Shown piece by piece: positions 1 through 9,746 of a stretch of DNA of 64,000 bases (position 1 is its first letter; each line of letters starts with the position of its first letter). The translations under genes were made by a program, and so were the position numbers. Source of the stretch: Marinobacter salinisoli. Lineage in GTDB: Bacteria; Pseudomonadota; Gammaproteobacteria; Pseudomonadales; Oleiphilaceae. The notes below the pieces were generated by a model. The model was not told where the DNA came from. It ran no database searches and saw nothing but the letters and a program-made list of their open reading frames with translations. The DNA is taken from positions 2,790,001 through 2,854,000 of the forward strand of contig NZ_CP071247.1 in NCBI RefSeq assembly GCF_017301335.1, given 5' to 3'.

Positions 1-864
1 CAGGCGCACCAGGACTGGAGCAGCGCCTCAAACGTAATTACTCGCCTGACCCAGCGTCTGAGTACGACGCTTGCGCTGGAAGAACAACTGGGAATCCTGG
101 CCGAGGAACTGTCTGACATCGTACCGTTCGATACTCTCACCTACCGCCACCGTATCGCGCGTCAAGAATTCGTCTATTCCACCGGGCTCGGTGGACAGCA
201 CCGGTGTGAGTATCGCCTGAATCTGGAGGGGGATTTCTACGGCACGCTCACCATATGCCGACGCCAACGCTTTTCCGAGGAAGAATTACAGGGTATTGAA
301 ACACTGATCGGCGCGGCGATTTACTCGGTCCGAAATGCCTGTCGCTATATCGCGATTGAGCAGGCTGCCCTGACCGACTCGCTGACCGGCATCCCCAATA
401 AGCGCGCGCTGGACGACAATCTGTTGCGCGCCAGCAGTCTGTCCGATCGCCACGGACAGGCGTATTCGCTGATCCTCGTCGACCTCGATCACTTTAAACA
501 GGTCAACGATACCTACGGCCATGTCGCAGGGGATCATCTGCTGCGTCGGGTTGGAGAGTGTCTTGAGCGTGCCCTACGAACTTCCGATAGCGTTTACCGG
601 TTTGGCGGGGAAGAGTTCGCAGTACTGCTGCCTCATACCGGCGAGCAGGACGCCCGGGACGTCGCCGAACGGATTCGTCGTACGGTTTCAGAGATCACCG
701 TGGATGCAGGCGGAGAACGGATTACTGCAACAGCCAGCTTTGGCGTTGCTACCCACCTCAAGGGAGAACAGCCCGAGCAGTGGGTTGCCCGGGCTGATGA
801 GGCCCTGTATCGGGCCAAGCAGAAAGGCCGGAATCGGACCGAGGTGTTTGCGGCGATTGCCTAA
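1..864 (+). CDS. Diguanylate cyclase (GGDEF), 5' end outside window
   Basis: The frame is open from base 1 to the TAA at 862-864, so the true start lies upstream. The visible 287 codons hold a GAF-like sensory stretch (about codons 40-115) followed by a GGDEF domain beginning at ALTDSLTGIPNKRAL. The active-site loop is GGEEF (604-618), and an RTSD sequence five residues before it fits the RxxD inhibitory I-site, so the enzyme should make c-di-GMP from two GTP and be product-inhibited. LVDLDHFKQVNDTYGH is the usual metal/GTP-binding strand. The gene converges on rluB and overlaps it by 2 bases. The signal sensed cannot be told from this part. Confidence 0.9.
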   Translation, partial: QAHQDWSSASNVITRLTQRLSTTLALEEQLGILAEELSDIVPFDTLTYRHRIARQEFVYSTGLGGQHRCEYRLNLEGDFYGTLTICRRQRFSEEELQGIETLIGAAIYSVRNACRYIAIEQAALTDSLTGIPNKRALDDNLLRASSLSDRHGQAYSLILVDLDHFKQVNDTYGHVAGDHLLRRVGECLERALRTSDSVYRFGGEEFAVLLPHTGEQDARDVAERIRRTVSEITVDAGGERITATASFGVATHLKGEQPEQWVARADEALYRAKQKGRNRTEVFAAIA

Positions 865-1847
865 CCGGGCTTGCGGGACGTACGCCCTTTCCCGCGCGGA
901 CTCGGACTCTGGCGCCTCGATTTCTCCGGGGCCGAATCGCTGACGTCCCAGCGACCACCTTTTGCCTTCTGACTTTTGAGCCCCGGGCTCTTGCGGCGCT
1001 GACGATCTTGAGCCGCTTTTTCGTTTGGTGTTTTCTTGGGAATGGCCACCGGCGTCAAACCTACAGCCCGGCTGAGCGCATCCACACCCTTCTGATCCAG
1101 TTCTTCCCACTTCCCGAGGGTCAGACGGCTGGGCAGGAACACTGGCCCGTAACGCACACGTTTCAGACGGCTAACCCGAACCCCCTGGGACTCCCACAGG
1201 CGGCGAACCTCTCGATTACGGCCCTCCAGCAAGGTGACATGGAACCAGCGATTGATGCCGCTGCCACCGGCCGGAGAAATGTCGCTGAATTTCGCCATGC
1301 CGTCATCAAGCAGCACACCTTCAAGCAGTCGTTCAATCATGGCGTCGTCCACCTCGCCAAAAATCCGAACCGCGTATTCCCGGTCGATTTCGTTCGAAGG
1401 GTGCATCAGACGGTTCGCCAATTCGCCGTCGGTGGTAAACAGGACCAGACCGGTCGTATTGATGTCCAACCGGCCAATTGAGATCCAGCGCTGTTCTTTC
1501 AGTCGGGGCAAGCGATCGAACACCGTTCGACGACCTTCCGGATCCTTTCGGCTGGTAACCTCACCTTCGGGCTTGTTGTAAATCAGCACGCGCCGGACGA
1601 GATCAGCAGCGGCAGCGACTTCCAGGCGCTTGCCATCCAGTTCGAAGCGGTCTGCAACCGTCGCTTTCTGCCCCGGAGACACAGGCTGCCCGTTGACGAC
1701 AAGCCGGCCTTCAGTCATCCAGGCTTCGATTTCCCTGCGCGACCCGACACCCGCACGGGCAAGAAGCTTCTGGATGCGCTCCGGGCCACCCTCGCCAGGT
1801 GCATTGGCGGCCGCGTGTTTGCCGTGCTTCGGGTGTTCTGATGACAT
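861..1847 (-). CDS. rluB: 23S rRNA pseudouridine synthase RluB
   Basis: Makes pseudouridine 2605 in 23S rRNA (E. coli numbering). An S4 RNA-binding domain (IQKLLARAGVGSRREIEAW, about residues 24-70) precedes the RsuA/RluB-type catalytic domain with the catalytic-Asp motif GRLDINTTGLVLFTTDGE. The C-terminal 70 residues are a lysine/arginine/serine-rich tail, common in RluB and probably disordered RNA contacts. At 328 aa it is within the family range. It is the last gene of trpS-scpA-scpB-rluB, 41 bases after scpB, an order conserved in many gammaproteobacteria. RluB rather than RluE/F is inferred from the S4 domain, the long tail and this context. Confidence 0.92.
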   Translation of the reverse strand: MSSEHPKHGKHAAANAPGEGGPERIQKLLARAGVGSRREIEAWMTEGRLVVNGQPVSPGQKATVADRFELDGKRLEVAAAADLVRRVLIYNKPEGEVTSRKDPEGRRTVFDRLPRLKEQRWISIGRLDINTTGLVLFTTDGELANRLMHPSNEIDREYAVRIFGEVDDAMIERLLEGVLLDDGMAKFSDISPAGGSGINRWFHVTLLEGRNREVRRLWESQGVRVSRLKRVRYGPVFLPSRLTLGKWEELDQKGVDALSRAVGLTPVAIPKKTPNEKAAQDRQRRKSPGLKSQKAKGGRWDVSDSAPEKSRRQSPSPRGKGRTSRKPG

Positions 1848-1888
1848 AGTGTATCCTTCAAGCCTGCCTGAACTCCGAATGATCGGAG

Positions 1889-2518
1889 TTAATGAATAGT
1901 TTGGTCTTCCGACTCGGTGTTGGAGGCGGAATTAAAATCGATCTCGGCCTGTATGTTTTTCTCGATTTCCCGACCAATCTCTTCCAAGTCTCGGATTTCC
2001 GACAACGGCGGCAACTGATCCAGCCCCGTCAGGTTAAAGTAGTCGAGAAATTGTTTGGTCGTTGCGTACATCGCCGGCCTTCCGGGCACATCGCGATGCC
2101 CGACAACACGCACCCACTCTCGCTCAAGAAGCGTCCGAATGATATTGCTGCTTACCGTGACGCCACGGATATCTTCAATTTCCCCCCGGGTGATCGGTTG
2201 CCGATAAGCGATCAAGGCCAGGGTTTCCAGCAAAGCCCGGGAATAGCGCTGAGGTTTCTCCTCGAACAGGCGCCCCACCCAGGGTCCGAATTCTTCCCGA
2301 ACCTGCAGCCGATAGCCACTTGCGACCTTTTTCAGTTCAAAGCCACGACCGACACAGGCACCGTCAAGCATGACCATTACATGCTCCATGACCTGTCGAG
2401 CGGGACGCTCCGCTTCAGGAAACAACTCCCGCAGCTGCTCGAGACTCAACGGTTTGGCTGCCGCCAGCAATGCGGCTTCAGTAATGGCCTGGATTCGTAA
2501 CAGTTGTTCTTGGTTCAT
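1889..2518 (-). CDS. scpB: Segregation and condensation protein B
   Basis: Encodes 209 aa of the ScpB winged-helix (kleisin-associated) family. With ScpA it bridges the heads of SMC or MksB/MukB-like ATPases in chromosome compaction. Recognisable stretches are RYSRALLETLALIAYRQPIT, then GEIEDIRGV and the end of the second winged helix with GRPAMYATTKQFLDYF. The C-terminus is acidic and low in complexity, as is usual. It lies 51 bases after scpA and 41 before rluB. The start ATG at 2518 is the only sensible one. Confidence 0.93.
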   Translation of the reverse strand: MNQEQLLRIQAITEAALLAAAKPLSLEQLRELFPEAERPARQVMEHVMVMLDGACVGRGFELKKVASGYRLQVREEFGPWVGRLFEEKPQRYSRALLETLALIAYRQPITRGEIEDIRGVTVSSNIIRTLLEREWVRVVGHRDVPGRPAMYATTKQFLDYFNLTGLDQLPPLSEIRDLEEIGREIEKNIQAEIDFNSASNTESEDQTIH

Positions 2519-2569
2519 AAGCGATAACGCATGATCTGGTTGGGACCGGAACTGTGCCGGTTGTTATCG

Positions 2570-3406
2570 TTAACTCGCTGCGCGGGCCCGCATGTGGATA
2601 GGCCCCAGCACCTCTGCCTGAACCACTTCCACGAGCTGTTCTTTGACCAGCTCAAGGGTGGCGAGAAAGGTAACGACCACCCCCAGCCGACCCTCCTCCG
2701 GCGTGAACAAGCTCTCGAAGGTGACAAACGCATCGTCCTGCAAAATCGACAGAATCGCTGACATACGCTCCCGGGTGGAGAGTTTTTCCCGCTCAACGTG
2801 GTGACTGGTGAACAGATCAGCCCTTCGCAGCACGCCCTGCAGCGCCAGAAGCATCTCTTTCAGATCGACATCGGGATGAGGCTGACTCGAGGGAAGTTTG
2901 GGTAACGCCGCCGATACGAGGAAATTCTCCCGCTCCAGCCGGGGCATTTCGTCAATATCTTCAGCCGCCTTCTTGAACCGCTCGTACTGCTGGAGTCGGC
3001 GGATAAGCTCTGCCCGGGGATCCAGGTCGTCTTCATCCTCACTTTCCTGGCGTGGCAGTAACATCCGCGACTTAATCTCGGCGAGCGTAGCCGCCATCAC
3101 CAGATACTCGGCCGCCAATTCGAAACGCATTGCTTCAGCCGCAGTAATGTAATCCATGTACTGGCGAGTAATTTCGCTGACATCCACCTCCAGAATGTTC
3201 ATATTCTGGCGACGGATCAGGTAAAGCAGCAAATCAAGCGGCCCTTCAAACGCCTCGAGAAAAACCGCCAGCGCATCGGGCGGGATATAGAGATCCTTGG
3301 GCAGATCGACGACCGGTTTTCCCGACACACGCGCCAGTGGCTCGGCCTCTGGCGAGGCTGCTGCAGGCTCTTCTATTGCGACTGCACCGGACGTATCGTC
3401 GGTCAT
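2570..3406 (-). CDS. scpA: Segregation and condensation protein A (kleisin)
   Basis: Encodes the kleisin subunit that links SMC heads, 278 aa. An N-terminal acidic/alanine-rich extension of about 45 residues precedes the conserved N-terminal helix (FEGPLDLLLYLIRRQNMNIL), which contacts the SMC neck. A variable middle follows, and a C-terminal winged helix (FVTFESLF to HMRARAAS) would bind the SMC cap. The typical ScpA phrase PRAELIRRLQQYERFKKAAE is present. It is 49 bases downstream of trpS and read in the same direction, so the four genes are probably one operon. No smc gene is in the window. Confidence 0.93.
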   Translation of the reverse strand: MTDDTSGAVAIEEPAAASPEAEPLARVSGKPVVDLPKDLYIPPDALAVFLEAFEGPLDLLLYLIRRQNMNILEVDVSEITRQYMDYITAAEAMRFELAAEYLVMAATLAEIKSRMLLPRQESEDEDDLDPRAELIRRLQQYERFKKAAEDIDEMPRLERENFLVSAALPKLPSSQPHPDVDLKEMLLALQGVLRRADLFTSHHVEREKLSTRERMSAILSILQDDAFVTFESLFTPEEGRLGVVVTFLATLELVKEQLVEVVQAEVLGPIHMRARAAS

Positions 3407-3455
3407 GAATCTGCCCTTCAGAAAACTGGATCTGCCACCTCAGCAACAGATGCGT

Positions 3456-4670
3456 TTATCGATAATGCAGACCCATGGCTGCACGAACCTCTTCCAGAGT
3501 ATCACGGGCAGCATCCCGGGCGTGTTCCCGGCCTTCCTGAAGGATAGAGTGAACGAGGTCCGGATTGCTTTCGTATTCCCGCGCTCGCTCATGCAGTGGG
3601 CGCTGCTCCTCAACGATGGCATCCATCAGCGGCTTCTTGCAGTCCAGGCATCCGATGCCAGCACTGCGACATCCGTTCTGAACCCACTCCTGAGTATCGC
3701 CATCGGAGTAAATCTTATGCATTTCCCACACCGGGCATTTTTCTGGCTCGCCCGGATCGGTCCGGCGTACCCGCTGCGGATCCGTTTGCATGGTACGGAT
3801 TTTCTGCACGACGCTGTCAGGCTCTTCCCGCAGCCCAATCGTGTTGTTGTAGGACTTGGACATCTTCTGGCCATCAAGACCCGGCATCTTGGATTCCTGC
3901 GTCAGTAAAGGCTGAGGCTCGGGAAGAATCACTTTGCCGCCGCCCTCAATGTAGCCGTACAGGCGCTCGCGGTCGCCAAGAGATATATTCTGCTGCTCTT
4001 TCAGCAGGGCTCGGGCGGTTTCCAGCGCTTCGAGATCGCCTTCCTCCTGGTACCGTTTTTTCAGGGTGCGATAGAGCTTCCCGTTTTTCTTGCCCATCTT
4101 GACGATGGCAGCCTCGGCCTGTTCCTCAAAGCCGGGCTCACGGCCGTAGATGTGATTGAATCGGCGGGCGATCTCGCGAGTGATTTCCACGTGGGACACC
4201 TGGTCGGCACCGACCGGCACCTTTCCGGCCCGATAGATCAGAATGTCGGCCGACTGAAGCAAGGGGTACCCCAGAAAGCCATAGGTCGCCAGGTCTTTTT
4301 CACGAAGCTTTTCTTGCTGGTCTTTAAAGGTAGGAACCCGCTCCAGCCAACCCAACGGCGTAATCATTGACAAAAGCAGGTGCAATTCGGCGTGCTCGGG
4401 CACCTGCGACTGAATGAACATCGTCGACGAGCCCGGGTTAACGCCCGCAGCAAGCCAGTCAATCACCATGTCCCAGGTACTCTGCTCAATCTTGCTTGGG
4501 TCTTCATAATCCGTGGTCAATGCATGCCAATCTGCCACGAAGAAGAAACATTCAAATTCGTGCTGGAGCTTAACCCAGTTTTTCAGCACACCATGGTAGT
4601 GGCCAAGATGTAGCTTGCCGGTAGGACGCATTCCGGACAATACCCGCTGCTGGGAATCTACAGAACTCAA
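3456..4670 (-). CDS. trpS: Tryptophanyl-tRNA synthetase with a four-cysteine [4Fe-4S]-type motif
   Basis: Class I aminoacyl-tRNA synthetase charging tRNA-Trp. The HIGH-type motif is LHLGHYHG near residue 20 and the KMSKS motif is GQKMSKSYNN. At 404 aa it is longer than E. coli TrpS (334 aa). The extra C-terminal part contains C312, C334, C341 and C344 in a C-x21-C-x6-C-x2-C arrangement (GCRSAGIGCLDCKK), which closely resembles the [4Fe-4S] site reported for Thermotoga maritima TrpRS. That the protein binds a cluster is inferred from the motif. It is the first gene of the scpA-scpB-rluB run. The start ATG at 4670 gives a normal N-terminus (RVLSGMRPTGKLHLGHY). Confidence 0.95.
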   Translation of the reverse strand: MSSVDSQQRVLSGMRPTGKLHLGHYHGVLKNWVKLQHEFECFFFVADWHALTTDYEDPSKIEQSTWDMVIDWLAAGVNPGSSTMFIQSQVPEHAELHLLLSMITPLGWLERVPTFKDQQEKLREKDLATYGFLGYPLLQSADILIYRAGKVPVGADQVSHVEITREIARRFNHIYGREPGFEEQAEAAIVKMGKKNGKLYRTLKKRYQEEGDLEALETARALLKEQQNISLGDRERLYGYIEGGGKVILPEPQPLLTQESKMPGLDGQKMSKSYNNTIGLREEPDSVVQKIRTMQTDPQRVRRTDPGEPEKCPVWEMHKIYSDGDTQEWVQNGCRSAGIGCLDCKKPLMDAIVEEQRPLHERAREYESNPDLVHSILQEGREHARDAARDTLEEVRAAMGLHYR

Positions 4671-4739
4671 AGCACGAACTCCTTCATTTGTTTGGGAACG
4701 CCATGATAAATCAGGCGGTCAGGCATTATAAATAAAAAA

Positions 4740-4767
4740 CCCCCGCCCTGCAGTGCAGAAACGGGGG
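4740..4767 (-). terminator. Rho-independent terminator of the suc operon
   Basis: Read on the minus strand, the stem CCCCCG...CGGGGG (6 bp, 16-base loop that can pair further as CTGCA/TGCAG) is followed by TTTTTTATTT. It sits 19 bases after the sucD stop and upstream of trpS, so it separates the TCA operon from trpS. Confidence 0.85.
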
Positions 4768-4785
4768 CTTTTCAGAGGGGAAGGC

Positions 4786-5658
4786 TTACCAGCCCGTCGC
4801 CTCTTTCAGCGCCTTGCCAATATCGGCCAGGCTGCGAACGGTCTTGACGCCCGCCGCTTCCAGCGCAGCAAACTTGTCGTCCGCGGTGCCCTTGCCACCG
4901 GCAATGATGGCGCCAGCGTGGCCCATACGCTTGCCCGGAGGCGCCGTAACACCGGCGATGTAGGACACAACCGGTTTGGTTACGTTGTCCTTGATAAAGG
5001 CCGCGGCTTCTTCTTCAGCGGTACCACCGATTTCGCCGATCATTACGATCGCCTCGGTTTCCGGATCTTCCTGAAGCAACTTCAGGATATCGATGAAGTT
5101 GGAGCCCGGAATCGGGTCACCACCGATGCCGACACAGGTGGACTGACCGTAACCGAAATCAGTGGTCTGCTTGACCGCTTCGTAAGTCAGGGTACCGGAG
5201 CGGGAAACAATACCCACCTTACCCTTCTTGTGAATGTGGCCAGGCATGATGCCGATCTTGCACTCGTCCGGAGTAATCAGACCCGGGCAGTTCGGCCCGA
5301 TCATGCGAACGCCTTTACGATCAACGTATTCTTTGGCGTACAGCATGTCGATGGTCGGAATGCCTTCGGTGATGCAGACAATCAGCTGAATACCAGCGTC
5401 AGCGGCTTCGATGATGGCGTCTTTACAGAACGGTGCCGGAACGTAGATAACGGTGGCTTCCGCTCCGGTCTTCTCAACCGCTTCGCGAACGGTGTTGAAA
5501 ACCGGAAGTCCGAGGTGCTCGGTTCCACCCTTACCAGGGCTTACACCGCCAACCATCTGGGTACCGTACTCAATGGCCTGCTCGGAGTGGAAGGTGCCCT
5601 GAGAGCCGGTAAAGCCCTGACAGATAACCTTGGTGTCTTTATTGATCAGGATGCTCAT
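4786..5658 (-). CDS. sucD: Succinyl-CoA synthetase alpha subunit
   Basis: Alpha subunit (290 aa) of succinate-CoA ligase, which interconverts succinyl-CoA and succinate with formation of ATP or GTP. The CoA-binding Rossmann part has [20 protein letters not shown] and the ligase part has the active-site histidine stretch [25 protein letters not shown] is also typical. The start ATG overlaps the sucC stop as TAATG, implying translational coupling for 1:1 subunits. It is the last gene of the nine-gene sdh-suc cluster and is followed by a strong terminator. Confidence 0.97.
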   Translation of the reverse strand: MSILINKDTKVICQGFTGSQGTFHSEQAIEYGTQMVGGVSPGKGGTEHLGLPVFNTVREAVEKTGAEATVIYVPAPFCKDAIIEAADAGIQLIVCITEGIPTIDMLYAKEYVDRKGVRMIGPNCPGLITPDECKIGIMPGHIHKKGKVGIVSRSGTLTYEAVKQTTDFGYGQSTCVGIGGDPIPGSNFIDILKLLQEDPETEAIVMIGEIGGTAEEEAAAFIKDNVTKPVVSYIAGVTAPPGKRMGHAGAIIAGGKGTADDKFAALEAAGVKTVRSLADIGKALKEATGW

Positions 5659-6824
5659 TACTTACCCCCTGCGGCTTTAACGACTTGCTCTGCGGCGTTG
5701 GAGAGGCTGGTAGCGGCGATGATGTTCAAACCACTCTCTGCCAGCACTTTAGTGCCCAACTCAGCGTTGTTACCTTCCAGACGAACCACAACAGGTACTT
5801 TTACGCCAACTTCCTTAACAGCACCGATGATGCCCTCTGCGATCATGTCGCAGCGAACGATACCACCGAAGATGTTCACCAGAACGGCCTGCACATTGTC
5901 GTCAGACAGGATGATCTTGAACGCTTCAGACACGCGCTCTTTGGTCGCGCCGCCACCTACGTCCAGGAAGTTTGCCGGCTGGCCACCAGACAGCTTGATG
6001 ATGTCCATAGTGCCCATTGCAAGGCCAGCACCGTTCACCATGCAACCAATGTTACCTTCCAGAGCGACGTAGTTCAGCTCCCACTTGGCCGCTTCGGCTT
6101 CACGCGAATCTTCCTGAGACGGATCGTGCATCTCGTGAATCTTCTTCTGGCGATACAGGGCGTTGCCGTCCACGCCTACTTTCGCGTCTAGGCAGTGCAG
6201 ATCACCGGCCGGTGTAATAACCAACGGGTTGATTTCAACCAGAGCCAGGTCGCACTCTTCGAACAACTTGGCCAGGCCCATGAAGATCTTGGTGAACTGA
6301 CCGATCTGCTTACCTTCCAGACCCAGCTTGAACGCCAATTCGCGGCCCTGATATGGCTGCGCGCCAACCAGCGGATCGATTTCGGCCTTCAGGATCTTTT
6401 CGGGAGTCTCTTCCGCGACTTTTTCGATTTCCACACCGCCCTCGGTGGACGCCATGAATACGACGCGACGGCTTCCTCGGTCAACGACAGCACCCAGGTA
6501 AAGTTCCTGATCAATGTCAGTGAGGGATTCCACCAGAATCTTGCTAACCGGCTGGCCGTTTTCGTCGGTCTGGTAAGTAACCAGATTGTTGCCCAGCCAC
6601 TTTTCAGCAAACTCGCGGATTTCGTCTTTGCTCTTGACCAGCTTTACACCGCCGGCCTTACCGCGACCACCTGCGTGAACCTGGGCTTTTACCACCCAGC
6701 CGTCACCGCCGATCTCGTCCGCTGCTGCTGCAGCTTCTTTAGGGGTATCACAGGCAATGCCCTTGGATACGGGCAGGCCGTACTCAGCGAACAGCTGCTT
6801 GCCCTGATATTCGTGCAAATTCAT
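5658..6824 (-). CDS. sucC: Succinyl-CoA synthetase beta subunit
   Basis: Beta subunit (388 aa) carrying the ATP-grasp nucleotide-binding domain ([20 protein letters not shown], about residues 45-65) and the C-terminal ligase domain ([29 protein letters not shown]). Length equals the E. coli protein. It is separated from lpd by a 195-base structured spacer, unlike the short gaps elsewhere in the operon, and overlaps sucD by one base. There is no strong Shine-Dalgarno directly before ATG 6824, so leader structure may affect initiation. Confidence 0.97.
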   Translation of the reverse strand: MNLHEYQGKQLFAEYGLPVSKGIACDTPKEAAAAADEIGGDGWVVKAQVHAGGRGKAGGVKLVKSKDEIREFAEKWLGNNLVTYQTDENGQPVSKILVESLTDIDQELYLGAVVDRGSRRVVFMASTEGGVEIEKVAEETPEKILKAEIDPLVGAQPYQGRELAFKLGLEGKQIGQFTKIFMGLAKLFEECDLALVEINPLVITPAGDLHCLDAKVGVDGNALYRQKKIHEMHDPSQEDSREAEAAKWELNYVALEGNIGCMVNGAGLAMGTMDIIKLSGGQPANFLDVGGGATKERVSEAFKIILSDDNVQAVLVNIFGGIVRCDMIAEGIIGAVKEVGVKVPVVVRLEGNNAELGTKVLAESGLNIIAATSLSNAAEQVVKAAGGK

Positions 6825-7019
6825 AGTTAATGTCCCGCTTTCTGATGGAGGATAACCACATACGGAAAATGAACCCGCGCCGACTCCGGTCTCCGGAGCG
6901 GCTATTGCGAATTCGATGTGGCAGGCCGGGGATCACCTCAACCTGCCGTACGCAGCCGGAATCCAGCCGTTTAAAGGCAGTGGGGCGCCGTCATTGGCGC
7001 CCCTGATTCCTGTTCTGCG
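6825..7019 (-). promoter_or_regulatory. Structured sucC leader / lpd-sucC spacer
   Basis: This spacer has no gene. Read on the minus strand it can form three hairpins in series: GGGGCGCC-AATGAC-GGCGCCCC (6982-7003, perfect 8-bp stem), GGCAGG...CCTGCC (6920-6947) and CTCCGG-AGA-CCGGAG (6884-6898). A CCTCC lies between the last hairpin and the start codon and could mask a Shine-Dalgarno. The first hairpin lacks a U-run, so it is a poor terminator. Comparative genomics has described RNA motifs before sucA and sucC in gammaproteobacteria; whether this matches one was not tested. Confidence 0.4.
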
Positions 7020-8465
<1,446 letters not shown>

Positions 8466-8497
8466 TTATCCCGTTTTGTGATTCGTTAATGGTCCGT

Positions 8498-9721
8498 TCA
8501 CACGTCCAGCAGAATACGCGCCGGGTCTTCCAGCATCTCTTTAATAGCAACCAGGAACTGTACCGCTTCCTTGCCATCGATCATGCGGTGATCGTAGGAC
8601 AACGCCAGGTACATCATAGGCAGGATTTCTACCTGCCCGTTCACTGCCATCGGACGCTCTTGAATCTTGTGCATGCCAAGGATTGCGGTCTGCGGCGGAT
8701 TCAGGATCGGCGTAGAGATCAGCGAGCCAAAAATACCACCGTTGGTGATGGTAAAGGTGCCGCCAGTCATATCTTCGATGCCCAGCTTGCCATCGCGAGC
8801 CTTGGTGCCGTATTCGATGATTTTCTTCTCAATATCAGCCAGACCCAATGCATCGACGTCACGCACAACCGGAACAACCAGGCCACGATCGGTGGAAACG
8901 GCCACACCGATGTCCTGGTAACCGTGGTAAACCATGTCGTTACCATCGATGGACGCGTTCACCGCCGGGAAACGCTTGAGCGCTTCGGTAGCAGCCTTGG
9001 CGAAGAAAGACATAAAGCCCAGCTTGACACCGTGACGCTTCTCGAAGCTGTCTTTGTACTGCTTGCGCAGCTCCATGACCGGCTTCATGTTCACTTCGTT
9101 GAACGTCGTCAGCATGGCGGCGTTCTGCTGAGCGTCGACAAGGCGCTTGGCGATGCTCGCGCGCAGACGGGTCATCGGAACACGCTTTTCAGCCCGCTCA
9201 CCAGCAGCAACATTCACTTCCGGCATCGCCGCAGCTGCCGCTGCGGGCTTGGCACTGGACTTGGCGCCATCGATGTGGGCCTGAACGTCTTCTTTGGTGA
9301 CACGGCCGTCTTTGCCTGTGCCCTTGATGGCATTCGGATCAACGTTGTTTTCCTCAGCCAGTTTCCGTGCTGCCGGGCTCAGGATGGCATCACCGGACGC
9401 GGACTCAGATGAAGCTGGGGCGCTTTCAGCTTCGGGCTGCTGCGCTTCAGCTTTCGGTTCGGCCGGCTTGGCCGCGCCAGTAGCGCCTTCCTTGAACTTT
9501 CCGATTACTTCACCGCTCTCACAGGTGTCGCCTTCACCCTTGAGGATTTCCTCAATCACACCATCAGCGGGTGCAACCACCTCAAGAACCACCTTGTCGG
9601 TTTCGATATCGACAATCAGTTCGTCGCGTGAACAGGCTTCGCCCGGCTGCTTGTGCCAGGTCGCAACGGTGCCTTCTGCGACCGACTCCGGGAAAACGGG
9701 GGCTTTAATCTCAGTTGACAT
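8498..9721 (-). CDS. sucB: 2-Oxoglutarate dehydrogenase E2, dihydrolipoyl succinyltransferase
   Basis: Core acyltransferase of the 2-oxoglutarate dehydrogenase complex (407 aa). In order: one lipoyl domain with the lipoylated Lys in [19 protein letters not shown] (about residues 33-51), an Ala/Glu/Pro-rich hinge, an E3-binding domain ([20 protein letters not shown]), a second Ala-rich linker and the catalytic domain ending with the active-site histidine motif [16 protein letters not shown]. It is 25 bases after sucA and 35 before lpd. Confidence 0.97.
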   Translation of the reverse strand: MSTEIKAPVFPESVAEGTVATWHKQPGEACSRDELIVDIETDKVVLEVVAPADGVIEEILKGEGDTCESGEVIGKFKEGATGAAKPAEPKAEAQQPEAESAPASSESASGDAILSPAARKLAEENNVDPNAIKGTGKDGRVTKEDVQAHIDGAKSSAKPAAAAAAMPEVNVAAGERAEKRVPMTRLRASIAKRLVDAQQNAAMLTTFNEVNMKPVMELRKQYKDSFEKRHGVKLGFMSFFAKAATEALKRFPAVNASIDGNDMVYHGYQDIGVAVSTDRGLVVPVVRDVDALGLADIEKKIIEYGTKARDGKLGIEDMTGGTFTITNGGIFGSLISTPILNPPQTAILGMHKIQERPMAVNGQVEILPMMYLALSYDHRMIDGKEAVQFLVAIKEMLEDPARILLDV

Positions 9722-9746
9722 TACGGATCCTTAGTTCGGTAGCTCG

